Below are positions 1 to 15,000 of a DNA stretch of 64,000 nucleotides, piece after piece (position 1 is the stretch's first letter; every line of letters starts with the position of its first letter). Origin of the DNA: Chrysomallon squamiferum (Eukaryota; Mollusca; Gastropoda; Neomphalida; Peltospiridae); NCBI GenBank assembly GCA_012295275.1, contig CM022672.1, positions 6,672,443-6,736,442 of the forward strand, read 5' to 3'. Below the pieces are notes generated by a model. That model ran no database searches, was not told the DNA's origin, and saw only the letters and a list, made by a program, of their open reading frames with translations. The translations under genes and the position numbers were made by a program.

Positions 1-2989
1 ACTAGCAGAGACTGTAGGAGTAGAAAACGAAAAACCAGCAGCAGCAGCAGACTTGGTGGATCCGTCTTTGTTAGATTTAGTGTCTTTTACCGAAGTCACT
101 GCTGTTTCTGAATGCTGCTCTGCTACTGTAGCCGGTGTTTTGCTGGTGTTTGAACTGGCACTCCCACCAAAGGAAAACGCTGTTTTCGGCGACTGAGAAA
201 TACTTAATGAAGCAGAATCAGAACCAAAAAGGTTTTTGCTGAGAGCTGGTTTGTTAGAGATTTGTTCTGATGACACAGCTGGTGGTTTCTGGAAATTCTG
301 TCTCGATTCTACAAAAGACAAAAATAAATATATAAGCATGAACAGATTGATAAGTAGAATGGTCCAAAATAAGTATTATAATATGTGACCTTGAGAAACC
401 AAGATTATGAGTTACTTCAAATGGAATAATACATGATAAATGACTAGAAATGACACGAGTATGTACAGTAATCTACTGTCCTGAAAAAAAGTGAGTTTAC
501 GTGTTTTCTTAAATTGAAAAATAAATACATACAACATACTTAATTATTTATATAGCAGCAGGTAAACAAAAAAACCTTTATCTTTATCTCAACCAATGTT
601 ATATTTTTTACATACAGATACATTTCATAATTATACATACATAAAAAATGTATCTGATGGTAATCACATGAAACATTTGTGTTCCTTATTAAAAATAACA
701 TCAGTTACAAAATAATCAAGATATTCATGAATGTAATTAAGATTCCCAATTTATTATTTTAAATACTGGAGCAAATCCTTGAAACCTGTTCTTACCATCA
801 TTCTGACTTTTTTTCAAATTTTCTGACTGAGTGGTCACGACTGAACTACTGAGTTCGTATTGTGGGCCAAATCCTGCTTCATCTTCATCGTCATCCTCCT
901 CATCATCTTCATAATATTCTTCATCATCATCTTCATAGTCCTGAGATCAGAATATATTAGTTGAAGAGGACTTCTATGTACCAAAACAATTTCTCATGGA
1001 AAAAATACTAAATTTTAATGTAAAACTATAACTTGGAAAAACATTCAATTTTAATGTAAAACTTGGAAGAACACTAAATTGTAATGTAAAGCTATCTTGG
1101 TAGTACACTAAATTTCAGTATAAAATTATAAAGTGTACTAAAACAATTTCTCATGGAAAAAATACTAATTTTTAATATAAAATTATAACTCGGAAGAACA
1201 CTAAATTTCAGTGTAAAACTTGGAAGAACACTAAATATTCATGAAAAAATATAACTTGGAAGAACATTAAATATTAATGTAAAAGTATAACTTGCAAGAA
1301 CACTAAATGTTAATGTAAAACTATAACTTGGAAGAACACTAAATGTTAATGTAAAGCTATAACTTGGAAGAACACTAAATGTTAATGTAAAGCTATAACT
1401 TGGAAGAACACTAAATGTTAATGTAAAACTTGCATCTTCTCCAGTCAACCCTTCCTGCTCATCACTCTCGGGTGTGTTACGTTCTGGGGTGATGTTTTCA
1501 AAGCAAGTTTTTGGAATTATCTGGGGTTTCTCTGAAGTTAGTTTCACTGGCTGAGAAGCAGGAGGGGCAGTTTCAGATGTTGCAGGACCTTTAGAAGACC
1601 CTTTGTTTTTCTGTCAAAACGAAAATAGCCATAAACATAATACCACAGGTAATATAGTAAAAAATACTTTAGAAGAGACTTTGTTTTGCTATTAAAATGA
1701 AAAAAAAGCTATGGAATAACATTCACAGTTAAAGTTAAAAATACTTCCGAAGAGAAAAGAAAAAAGCCATCAAATAGTATACAAATGTAAGTTAACATCA
1801 GTGAAATAGGACATGCAAAATACTGATAATTTCTGATGATTAACATTTACTAAGTGAAAAAATTTTAATAACTAATACTGACCACAATAGTTAAGTTTAA
1901 TTAAAATTGTCGCAAGTCATTTCATTATGATTATCTTACATTAAATATATTAAATCCTGAAGCTGGCTGTTCCAAACTCTTGTTGTTCAAAACTGCAGAA
2001 GACGTCACTGCAGTGGATACAACAGTTGATGACAACACTGTTGAAGTGGTGGTAGTCAGTGTTGATGTTGGTGCTGATGTTCCTGTTGAAAGTGTCAACT
2101 TCTTAAAAAAGGCCTGGCCTGTGAAAGCTGTTGGAGCAAAGGAGGCCATTGCAGATTGTGAACTTTTAGGTAACTTGGGCGTTTCTTGTTTTAGTTGACT
2201 CAGTTGTGTCTTTGGTGGCTTGCTTGATGACTCAGTCTTTTTGGTAATGGTGTTGCTGGTGGAAGTTCAGCTATATAAATAAAATTAAAAAATCAATCAA
2301 TCATTATTGAATGACACCTCAGAATGAAAAAAATATCAGGTTAAGGGATTTAAAACAAAGGTAAAAGGAATAAATTTTAAAAAATATCAAAGATTCTGTA
2401 CAAAAGGAAATATTATTATTGTTATTATTATTATTATTATTACACAGATTAAATGATTTAACACCATTTGCTAATAATGGATTTCAAGAAAAATGTGCAT
2501 GTTTGTGTATGTATGTGTGCATGTGTGTGAACAATGGCTTTATTTTTGACATCAGATTTCTTTGGGAATCAAAATTATTCAAATAACAAAAAAATAGACT
2601 ACTTAAAAATTTTAACACTGAACAAAAATGAGCCAAGATATCTTACACTTAACTCCATTTTAATAATAACTAATCTCACCTTAAACACACAGCATTTAGT
2701 GAATAAGGGGCAGAGTACAAATAACTGAGATATAAAATTTACACAACTAACAGTGTCTCTAAAATATTTCATGTACTTGTAGAAAATGTGTCACAGCTGT
2801 AGGATAATGAAAAATAATCAACACCAAGGCTTGTTATAAAGTCTGAAACTGCTGAAATAGATTAACCAATTCCAGTGTAAATATAATTTTACCTTTGTTA
2901 ATTTTTTCCTCTTCTGCAACTGCAAGAGCATCTCGGACACTTCGAGCAGCAACAATCTTCGACATGGACAGATTAGCTGAAGTGTATCA

Positions 2990-3031
<42 letters not shown>

Positions 3032-6000
3032 ATGTAGATTTCAGTTGTACTTGTGAACTGAGATTGTGTAAGTATCAGGAATTTAATTTGTTTTAATTCT
3101 GCACATAGATATAATTTATGTACTAATTCTTTTATCTACTAATCAAATATTAAAAAAATTAAAAAATTAATAAATAAAGATATAAATCAATAAATAAATA
3201 AACTCTGTTATTATTATTATTATTATTATTACTACTACTACTACTACTATTAAATTAATTGGTTTTATTTCATATTTAAATTAAATGTTAATGATCAGAG
3301 AAAATATATTTTGAAGCTGAATATATTTACAGAAATATATTTACTGAATATGTTTACAGAAATAATATGGGAAAAACAATACATAATAAATATCTAGGCA
3401 AAAAAAAGAAGAAAAAAAGGAAAGAAAACAAGATAATAGTTCTTTTAGAATCTTTTTATACAATAATTTTGTACTAAATTAATCTTTTAAAATTCTCTCT
3501 TTTTTATATCAAAATACAGAGAAATATAAATCTTTATTAAAAACAAAATAAATTCTACAAAATTCATATTCTATGAAATGGGTTGAAATACTGACAAATA
3601 CTTTTGTATTTTTGTACTTACAAGTTATTTTTTTTAAATATAGCAGCCAATCTTTCCTAATAATAAAATATAACAACCAAAACCACAAATGAAGAAATTA
3701 CTCAGTTGTCAGGAAGTAAAATTTTAAACCATAGGTTACCTGGTGCTGTTGATTTAACTCTGGGTACAATCCTTCTTGAAAGATATTCTCTAAGCTTTGC
3801 TTGTTTTTCTGGTGAGATGGGAGAAGACTGAGCAAAAATCACTGTGGATGAGGCTTGAGGTTTCTGTTTGTCCAAGGATTCAACAAGTGATGTTAGGTCA
3901 CTGCTGAAAACAGAAAATGATTAAAGAAATGTAGTGATATGAAGAAAAAATAATAATTAGGCTTTCAAGTAGTAATGAACTTCTAGTGAAATTAATCAGT
4001 TTAAAAAAAGCAGTTGTCTGACTTCTAAAAAAAAAATGTTTTGTGATTATTCTCTGTGTTAAATTGTTTGTTTTTATATAACATCAGACCCTTTTTGACA
4101 AAAAAACAATTATTTTAACTTATTTTAACTGTAAACTAATATTCTGAATCAAAGACAAAATGATTAAGACAATTAAGGAATTAACAGAAATGTATAAATA
4201 GATATACTTTTTATTTTAAGCAGGGTTGGTTTTAAATAAACTTACTAAAAAGATAAAAGTTTTTAAGTGGATGTGTCTGTTTTTTGTAATTTGAGGGTAA
4301 TGAAGGGAGGACGTATTTCAATTAAAACCAAAATTCCAGAAAACCACCTGTATAAAAGTGGACATTTTATTTTATTTTATTTTATTTTTTTTCTCATATA
4401 ATGGGAATTTACTGGAAACAATTTTAGTGATTCAAATATTTCTAAAAAAAACAAAGGAATAGAACTTGTTTATGTAATGAAAACTTAATTTTTGCAACCA
4501 ATATACAATATAATTAAAACAAAAATATAATTTCCACAAAAACAGTTTGTACAGATTTTTCTTTTCTTTTATACCCCTGATGATAGATTATTTCAATTTA
4601 TTATTTTGAACTGATATTTAAAATACAAACCAATCAAATATTATTAATATTAATGCATAAAAACAGAATTAAGAAGAAAAAAATCGTTTTACCTGTTGTT
4701 AAGGTAACTGAATGAGTTGTTGGTATTTTGGCAGCCTGAAGATCTGTTGTATAGTTTGAGGTGTTTCAAATGTTCCTCAATATTGTCGACACGATTTTTG
4801 TGTCCTTCAATCAAGTTACAGTTGTTTTTCACTACTCGATATATAGCATCTTTAGTTGGAGCCTGAATTCTGAAAATAAACAGACATTAATAATTCAAAA
4901 AAAAAAGAAAAAAAAAAAGAAGAAAAAGAACACCAAAAAAGAATTTGATAAAGATGTTTTCTATGTCTTAATGTAAAAATAAATTCAAAGAACTTCATGG
5001 AATTTTATTTACATTGTTTACTGCAAGAAGAAAAAGATAATAAGCTTATCAAAAATAAAGTTGAATTTTTGTAAATTTTTGACCAATGTTTTCAGTACCT
5101 GAATTTCTAAATTTATTAATTATACTTGTTATTTGAAATGATAACCTCCACAAACAATAAATGATACATGCACAAGATATTAAACAATTTTAGCAGGAAC
5201 AGTGTACTTTAACAGAAATGACTGTTAACTTTGGTATGGCAAAAATCTGAACTGTGCTAGGAATGGACAATACTCTGGTTTTATACAGGACTGATGAAAA
5301 CATGATAAAATACACCAGAGATTATACAATCACTAAAATTGTAACTAGAGGTACACAGGAGTAGTTCAAAAGTTATGGTACTCAAGGACTTAATTCAAGT
5401 ATGTTAAAACTGTCCTTCATACAATTTTCTTTACCTTCCTTTACTGGCTTTTTTTTTCTTGTATTCATCCCACTGTGCATCCAAGACAAAGTCCACTTCC
5501 TGAAGACCCTGTTGTAGCTGCTGGTACTGCTGCTGAAGCTCATGCAGTTTTTCTGCACTGGCTGGATCGAGGGCTCGAGACCTCAGAAGCTGGTGGTAGG
5601 TGGAGTCAGTGTTGCGCTGCTGTCGTATGCGACATTCCTCTGTCATAGCAAACATGTCCATGCACATTGTTTTTAGATCATGTACTTCACGACTCTGTTC
5701 CTGCAAAAAAAAAAAAAAAAAAAAAAATGTATTTTATCAAAATTTTGCATATTTCTTCACATTATATTATGGATGTGCATTTCTTTACCTTTATCAGAAA
5801 AACAGATAAAATTATAGATGTAAAAATTATTAAAAATTATGGACTATGCATTTGTTGATTTTTTTCCCCCAGCAGACAAACTAAATTGTATAAAATTGTT
5901 GGTGGGTTTTTTTTATGTGACAGTGTGTATTTTTAATTGATTTGTTGTTTGGCATTTATTTTTTTATATCATTAATACTATATAATTTGTTTTTTAACCC

Positions 6001-9000
6001 ATCAGTGGATAGGTTGCAAATTAACTATTTTTATCATATAAATTGAATATTAATATCATCATGTCCACTACCTTAGTTGTGTCTTTAATATCACTACAGA
6101 AGTGTGTCATTTCTTCAGTAGCTGTTTTCAGTTTCTGCATTTCTTCTTTGGTGCCAACATGATTCATTCCAAATTTTACACTTTTCTTGTGAGCTTTTAA
6201 TTCTTTTGTGAAATCTTGCATCTAAGAAAAAAACAAAAATTTATCCTGAATTTTAAAAACACTTTTAAAAAAAGTATTAATTCAGATTAATTAGAAACGA
6301 ATGAACATCAAAAATATAAACGTATTTAACATTTAGATTTGTACTTGTTTTCTAAAAAAAAAAAAAATAATAATAATAATAAAATTAAAAAATAAAAATA
6401 CTTCAAAAATATTTGAAACTGAACTGAGCTAAATTTTTAATGGCAGTCCTTGATGATCTTGATGAATAATACTGATTTTAACAGACAGCTCATGAGATTG
6501 ACTTTACATGGGAAATGTAGCAGAAAGCCAGAAGGCAAAGGGTTAAATTATTCATTATTTATCTTTGGCAGGTGCATGCTGTGTGACTGCACTCATGACA
6601 GTGACTGATATGCTCAATAATTTTTACTAACAGTTAATAATCACACACAAATAACTCTCTGCAGGATCTTGAAGACATTTGCACTATTTACAGATTGAAA
6701 GTAAAGGTGTAAAGTACCTCTTCTATGATGCTCTTGGCAAATGTTATCTCAATGAGTTCATTTGCTGACTGTGTTCTCTGTTTCACTCTTTCAGCAGATT
6801 CAGCATTTTCATCAGCTGCAAAATCACGTTATCCTTATTTACAAAAACAAAATCTCAAATCTGCTGTTATAATTCAAGAAAAACATTGAGTCAAGGCTTG
6901 GACAGGTTCTAACAGATCTTGACACTGGAGGGTGAAGTATTTATTTGACTATATAAGGGTTTTTTTGGAAGTTAGGAATATTTCTAAGTTAAGTAGATAT
7001 TTTCAAATACTTGAATATTTCCAAGTTATTGTTTTATTAGTTTTTAAATAACTTTGATAATAACAGTGTTTATTGTCATAATATAAAAAGCCAAATTGAG
7101 TAAATTCAGTTTTCAAAATTCACTAACGATGTTTGTAGGTATGAAATGATGTTATAAAAAAGGGAAAATGACAGTTTACTCTAATTTATTCAAGGTGAAT
7201 GAATAATTTTTCCATATTTTAAAAAAAATAACAATAACACTTTATTACTAGAAAAGACTGATGTATAATTTTTTAAATATATAAGTGTATAAAATGTAAT
7301 TAGGCTATCTGTCAAAATATGAAAAGGATATTTTTTAACACAACTAAATATGACAATCAAAATGCAGCGCATCTAGAAAATAAATGGGTTTCTTCAGTTC
7401 TTATAATCAATGAACTTTTAATCTCATCAGAAAAATGACATAACTAAATTTGTCTGTAAAACAGTTATACTGAAACCAAGCAATCAAGAAACAGAATTAT
7501 TCTTTACAGGAATTTTCTATACAAACTTTTTTTAAAAACAAACCTGGTGCAGTTGTTGTTACAGGTGTACTTGAAACTGCAGGTTTCGGCAGAGATGGTG
7601 TTGATGCAGGTTCCTTAGTTTCAGTTTCCACTGTAACCTCTGGTAATGTATCAGTTGCCACTATATGATAAAAAAAAAAAAAAAATTCTAAAACTTTTCT
7701 TAAATCATAATAGTGTCAAATTGTAAAAAAAAATCACAGTATATACAGAAACAATAACATGGTCATTAAAGAACTTAAGTAAATTTTTTTACAAAAAATT
7801 ATAAATAAAAATATATATATACAAAATGTGTAATAAAGTAAAAGAGACTTTTAAGTGTATACTCTCAAAAATTAAGTCAACTGTTTCAGCAGAAACAGAT
7901 GAAGAACATGTACTTGGCCTAGAGGTGACAATGAAGCTGTATTTAACAGACACAAATTAAAACATTTGTGAAAAAAAAATATTCTGGTGCTTAAATAAGT
8001 GGCCTGGGACTTGTACAATAATTTAAAAAAAACAAAACAATCAGGAACAGTTGTCTGTCCAATGCCAAATTTTTTCAGATAATAAGATCATGAATATTAA
8101 ACATTTGTATTTTATTACTAGCAGCCCCAATTTCTGTAATTTCTACCGCATGCTAACCTAAATTAGTTTAACATTTATAACTAATACAAATTTTTTTTTT
8201 TAACAGTTCAATTCATAATATTAACTCACCAGAGCTAATTTTATTCTGGTCACTTTTCTGTGGAGTTGTTAGCCTTAAGTCATGTCCTGCTGATGATGTC
8301 AAAGATCCTGTCTGATTGCTTTGTGATTTTGTTTGCTGAAATAATGGAACTCCACTGGCTGCTGACTGACTCACTGTAGTAGCTATTGTAAAATATAAAA
8401 GACTTTATATGCATACACACACATATACATGATGGGTCTTAAGTATGAAGTATTGAGCATACAAATAATAATCAATGATTTCAACAATAAATGGCTTGAA
8501 TTTTCATTTATTAATGAAATAATCCTCAATAAAGAATAATGAACAATTTATATATTTCCTATATTGGTAAAGCTGCATATGTTAATTGTAAAAATAAATA
8601 AAAAAAATGTACGACTACAGCAAAATAAAAAAATACATATATAAACAGAACAGACAAGATAACATGATATCAAACCTGTACTACTTAATGATAAAATATT
8701 CCCTTTCAAGGGCTTACTGGAAGGCTGTGTTGAAAACGTGAATCCAGGCACTGGAGATGAAGTTGGTGCTGGTTTGTTTACTGTCGCTGACTTGGTTGTT
8801 TTCAGTGAAAATTCTAGGGAACCTGCTGCAGTAGCGTTTGGTGTCTGATTCACCTGCTGGGTGGGTTTCGAGACAAACTGGAAAGAGTTTCCTGTAGTCG
8901 GAAGAGAGAACTTGCTTGCTGTTGTGACAGCTGCCTGACTTTGTCCAAAAGCACTTGCAGTACCGAGAGGAGCAGCTGCAGTACATGATGGTGCTGACGT

Positions 9001-12000
9001 CTCAGATAATGCGAACTGATTGCTTGTGAATCCCTGTGGTTTCTGTTGGTTTTGTGTCTGACAAATTACAGGCTGTGCTGCTGTTGTCATAGCTGCAGGC
9101 TGTGCTGGCTTTTGTCCAAAAGGCAATGAAGATGCAGTTGTTGCTGCACCCAATGCTGGAGCTTTCTGTCCAAAAGATAAAGGCAAGCCAGATGTTGCAG
9201 TAGTCGCAGCTGCAGTTTGACCAAAAGGCAATGGCTGACCAGTTGTTCCTGCAGTTGTTGATGCTGCTATGGCTTGTGCTATTTGTCCTGTGAAATGATA
9301 TAAGAAGAATTGCTATAATTAACGAAAAATTGTAATGTAATTTTCTTTTAACAAATTTGAATTTAAAAATTTAATAACAGGTTAGGAATAACATTAGATG
9401 TTTTATTAAGGTAATTAAAAACCAACAAATGCTTAGATTTCTTTATCTTCTAACTAATTTATATCACATCTTTAATATTTTAAAAGAAAATCTGAAGAAT
9501 GAACACAAACACATGCACACATGAACACACACACGCACACACACACACACACACACACGATTACACAGCACACACACATCACATGAAATATAAACATAGT
9601 GAAAAAATAATAATAGTTTAAAAACCTCTCGGTTTCCTCTCTCCACTAGTAGGCAAATCTTCTGGCGGCCTAGTCAAGTTGTCAACATCAGATCTCAAGT
9701 ACAACATGTGGAAGGGAACCAGGAGCCCATCAGTTGAAAGCAGCAGAACAACAGGACTTGGAGGATGAGTTTTATTATCACCTGCATTAAAACAAGAAAA
9801 ACTAACTCTAATGTACAAAAAACCAATACATGTATGTTAAAGATCAGTTATCAAAGTATACATATTTTAACTTCATAGAAGGAAATAGACTTCATACTGC
9901 TAAGTTCTTCTCTTTGTTCATTCAACTAATGGCATATTGAGAATATAAAAAACAAAATCTTGATCCCAATGAACAAGATACTGATCACAATAACACTTCA
10001 AATTGATAAATGAATATTTCACAAAACTTTAGCACAAAATTAAATTGGTTCAGAAAAACAAGGACATATTAACACATAAAACTGACACCATATAAAAAAA
10101 CCATTTCTTTTCATTTCTACCATTCAGAAAATAAATAAAAATGAACTAAAAAATTATACCAACCCAAAGAGACTGGCATCTGTGAGGAAAAGTCAATGGC
10201 CATGGCTACAGGGAAAGAATCACACTCGCTGTCTGCTAGAGGAAGTTCAGCTCGTCCACAATCTTCAAGTGTCCAGTGTTCCCAGTTTGTCTAAAACATA
10301 AATAAAAACAATAATAATATATATCTGTAAAGTGTTTTACACACAGCTGATATATCTACAATGTTCCAGTTTGTCAAAAAAGTTAACAGTAGTAATAATA
10401 TATGTATCTTCAATTTCCCAGTTTGTCTAAACAATTAAAAATGTTAATACTATTTATATATCTGTGTTAAATTCACGATTAATGTAACCTCAATCTCCAA
10501 GCTTGTCTAAATAATTAAAATAATAGTAATAATAATAATATATCTCTGCTTATGAAATAATAAATAAATAATGTCCTATCATATGTATGTAAATATATGA
10601 CATGAATTAGACAAATACAATAAACACTAATTAAAAAATATTCTTTATTTTATAATATAGGAAAAATAATAATTTTCTAAACACACACACACACATATAT
10701 ATTTTTAATACTGTAATATAATTCTTTAAACACATTTTGATCTTAAATGTACAGAAAAAGTATTATTTAAGATAGATAAGAACAGAATTTAAGAAGATTA
10801 GATATGAAGGATCCCACAACAGATCTCAGTGTTCACATCTTGAAACTTCACCTACATAGGTACACTACTATGTACGGCTAAAACCTACTTAAATCCTATC
10901 AACAACATTATTCTACTATACAGTATGACACCATAAAAACACAATTTACTTATACAGTAATTTTTTAGAAACATTTTCTAACTGCTGATCACAACGACTG
11001 ATGCCAAACCCACAGATATGGCAGACTGACTGTACACTCATTTTATAAAACTATTTCACACATTTTATCATTAATATTATTCTTGGTGATTTTTACAATG
11101 TTCTGAAGTAAATGTTTTTTTTTTTACATGCCTTGTTGTCCATGTTTTTGCCAACAATTGTGGTTTCTGTGGCATTGCTTGATGCAATAACAGCCAGTTC
11201 CCTGAAAAGTGAATAAACAAATAAGAATGTTATCTTCAAAAGATGATGCTTTATGAAATAAACTATTAACATTAAAGTATATATTTTTCTATACAAATTC
11301 AATGAGTGTAAAATTTATATTCAACAGAAGCTCCATTTTCAATCATATTAAAGAATCAATTTTTCTGAATTAAGAAAAAAGAAGAAATATATAGCCACTA
11401 AATACATTTCATTTTTTTATGAAAACTAAGTTATCTGACTTTAATGTAATGTATTAACAGTAGCCTAGCAAATTACTAATAATGCTATTTTTGTAAGTAT
11501 ATTGATGTATATTATTCAAAAGATCTGACTTTCAGTCTATTCACATTTCAACTTACCACTGCTGAATAAAACTGATGTAATATTTATGTTTCCTATTTTC
11601 TCCTGACCCATAGCAAATGTCTTCATAGTTGAAATATTCAGTTTTACCCTCTTTCTGAGTTTCCAGAAAAATAAAATATGTATTAATATATATAAACAAC
11701 ATAATTAGACAGAAATGTCTGTAATATAGAGAGACAAATACATACAAGATATCTGAACTGTTTATTCTCTCTATTTTCTATTCTTTTTAAAATTTGTTTT
11801 AATAAATATGATGCAGTCAGAGCTTTTTATATGTTTTAAATACAATGAGCTAAACTATATTTAAGTACATTTAAGTCAGACATAGGAAAAAATATGTTTG
11901 TTATCAAAATAGGTTATAAATTGAAATTAAAACACAGAATATTTCTGATAAACACCTTTATGAAACTGATTATCGCTTATTCTAAGGCATGTATTAAATT

Positions 12001-15000
12001 TATAAAAATATATCTACAACAACAACGATAATAATAAATAAAAATATATCCCATTTTAAACAAATAAATGGTTGTTCAAATTTAACACTGAAGACTTAGG
12101 AAAGGTGAAGACCACAAAATAAAGGCAACGTTCATGTTCAACTCACAGAGGAAATGGTGAGGACAACGTAAGGCTGATCTGATGACTGAGGACTCTGTGG
12201 AACGTAAGCTGCCAGGAACATGTACGTGGACAGCCAGGCAATATCTACCACTGAAAACAAAAACAGATGAGTATAATTCCAAATCTCACCAGTGTAACAA
12301 TCATCCAGTAATTCAAACATTCTGTACCAAATAACAGTTCTCATCAAAAACAGATTACCATCAATTATATTTAAATTAATGCTATAACAACTGAATGCTA
12401 TAAAGAATAAGGTTCTAGAACAAATAAAAAATGAAAATATATTTAACAGCTACCCACTTCTAAAGCTGGTTCTACAGTAATTTCAGTCTTCTAGAAGCTA
12501 CATAAATTGCACGGTATCTATATTATAAAGAATTTATGAATTATTTTCAAAATAACACAACTGATATTTTACCCTGCTGTGATCCGTCTAGAATACTGGG
12601 ACATCCCCACTTCTTCTTGGCTTTCAATTCTTGATCAAACTGTATGAGAGAACCATCCCTGATCCCAATGACAATTTGCTTACCTTTTGGACTCCAGCAT
12701 ACTATAAAATATTTTAAATATTCATCTGTTACATTTGAAACAATGATAAAATGCAAATACATTACACATACTGTAACATAAACAAAATGAATTTGTATGT
12801 CCAATTAGTTAAGTCAGATGTATATTCTGTAAGTGGATGTGTGTTTGTGTCCATATACATGGTAGATATATTCTGCATACTTCCAAGTTATCTTTTATTT
12901 GTTGTTGTTGTTTTTTTCATTTTCAATCCAGTCTTAATAATGATGAATAATAACAGAAGGAGATAGTTAAAAAATATCTTGATACGCTTTAAACAAAAAC
13001 ATTGGTAAACACTTAAACTTAAAGCAATAATAATGGTCACATACTTTTTCATTTACAGAATTTAAAATTGTTTGAAATATTTTGTAGCTATTTTGAACTT
13101 ATAATTTCATTTTTTATTTTTTTGTTGCTCCTGTGCAAGTGTGTGTACATATTTGCATGCGTGTATTCATTTTTTATTTTTTTGTTGCTCCTGTGCAAGT
13201 GTGTGTACATATTTGCATGCGTGTATAATAAGAAAAACTTACAACATGTGGCACAGGCAGAAACAGGCAGTGAGGCAACAATGTGCAGGTTTTCTTTTAT
13301 TTCCAAAGTTCACAACTGCCATCTGAGACACATGTAGCCAGCATGACAGGGTTTGCAGGATTCCATGCCAAGTCTAACAGTGAGGCACCGGGTGTAGCAT
13401 TCAGTTTCACTTTCTGAAATGGTGCTGGTTGAGCATTCTGAAAAAAGCGAACATTGCAATACAATAATTTTTTTTTTTTTCAAATGCTACCAATTATAAA
13501 AATAAAAATTTAATTAAAGTTAGACCTTATTTAAGGTTAACTTTGCTGAATCACAGGAGACAACCTATAAAATCAAATTTAGAAATTCCACTGAAATGGT
13601 AAACATGATCTGTGAAAGAAATTTTATTTTATAAAATATAAAAGTAAGTGCACTGCAGAAATACTACAAATACACAATATAAAACTAAATTTTTAAACAT
13701 AAATAAATAAATTAAAAATAAATATGTATGCATTTAAAGATAAAAAGTAAATAAATAAATATATTTTAAATATAAAAGGTAAATAAATATATTTTTTGAC
13801 AACAAAAATGAAAAGTGATTTTGTTGGTCATAAATGAAAATAAAAAAAACATTACTGGATTTGCAAAAGCTCTCAAGTCATACGCCAAGAGCATCAGGTT
13901 TGCACATTCTTTTACAGCAACCACCAGTGTCAGCTCATCACAACTCAAAGCAAGATGGCTAACATGAACTGATAATTCTACTCTGCTCCACACAGGAAAG
14001 TCTTCTATTATGATGTTGCTCCTATCTTTAGCATGTCTTTGATCCAAAATCAAAATATCCCTGGTCTTAATTACTTGGAAACCTTTTCAAAATTAAAAAA
14101 AAAATTAACACAGTATACAAAAGGAAAAATATATTTTAAAAGGTTTTTTTGACAGAAATGTGTATATCTATATTTCGCAAAGATCCAGTACAGTACTTTT
14201 TAAAGATTTCTTATTTGGAATTTAAGTAAAGGAATTTTTAAAAATCCAATCTTTGTAACTAAGAGGGTTTTATATGAATATTCACAATTTACATGTATGG
14301 CTGAAACAACAGTTATGATATTAATTTCTTTTAAGAAAACAAATATTAGGACAAAGCTGTCTCATTTCATGTTGTATGTCATTTGGATATCATATTATGA
14401 GAATTTGTCAGTTCTTCTATTACTATCTAAATTATCTAACACCCAAAAATTTTCCTTTTATTAAAATTAAAATTATTGAAACAATTAAAATATACCAGAT
14501 TTTTCTCCAATAAAAGTGAAACCGAATCTGCTGGATGTGGCTAGCCATTGCAGACGATCTGTTTTTATTTCACCTGATGATGGTGAGATTCTAATCTTGC
14601 ACAGCTGTTGAAACTTGAAATCCTAAAATAGACAGTAAACTTAAAAAAAAAACATATAACCAAAAAGTTAAAATATTTGAATAATGTTATATATGTAGTT
14701 TTTATCAGCATGATCATGATAATGTAACATATTATTATAAAATGTAATTGCCAGATGTCTAACACTTTCTGTCTGAAAGGAAAAAAATCCTTGAGATCAT
14801 GTCTGGTTTTATCAATGGAAAATTAACTGTTAGACTTTGTAGTGTAGTCACTGTAGATTAAACGTAACGAAACTAGAAAATGAAAACTTTAAATTGGGAT
14901 GTAATCGGGACATCGGATAATGAAATTGGTTTTCAAATTGAAACTAACTATGTGTTTTATAAGTTTACCTTAACATCTCTTTCTGGTGGTCCGTTATCTG

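Noticed and set aside
1239-1547. Open frame of 102 codons with repeated SFTLTFSVLPSY taken as a separate protein
   Set aside because: Its first part is NUP214 exon 21 and the remainder is the in-frame minisatellite of the following intron.
8548-8675. C-terminal hydrophobic segment after NUP214 exon 11 as a membrane domain
   Set aside because: It lies beyond a GTTTGA donor whose phase fits exon 12, so it is intron.
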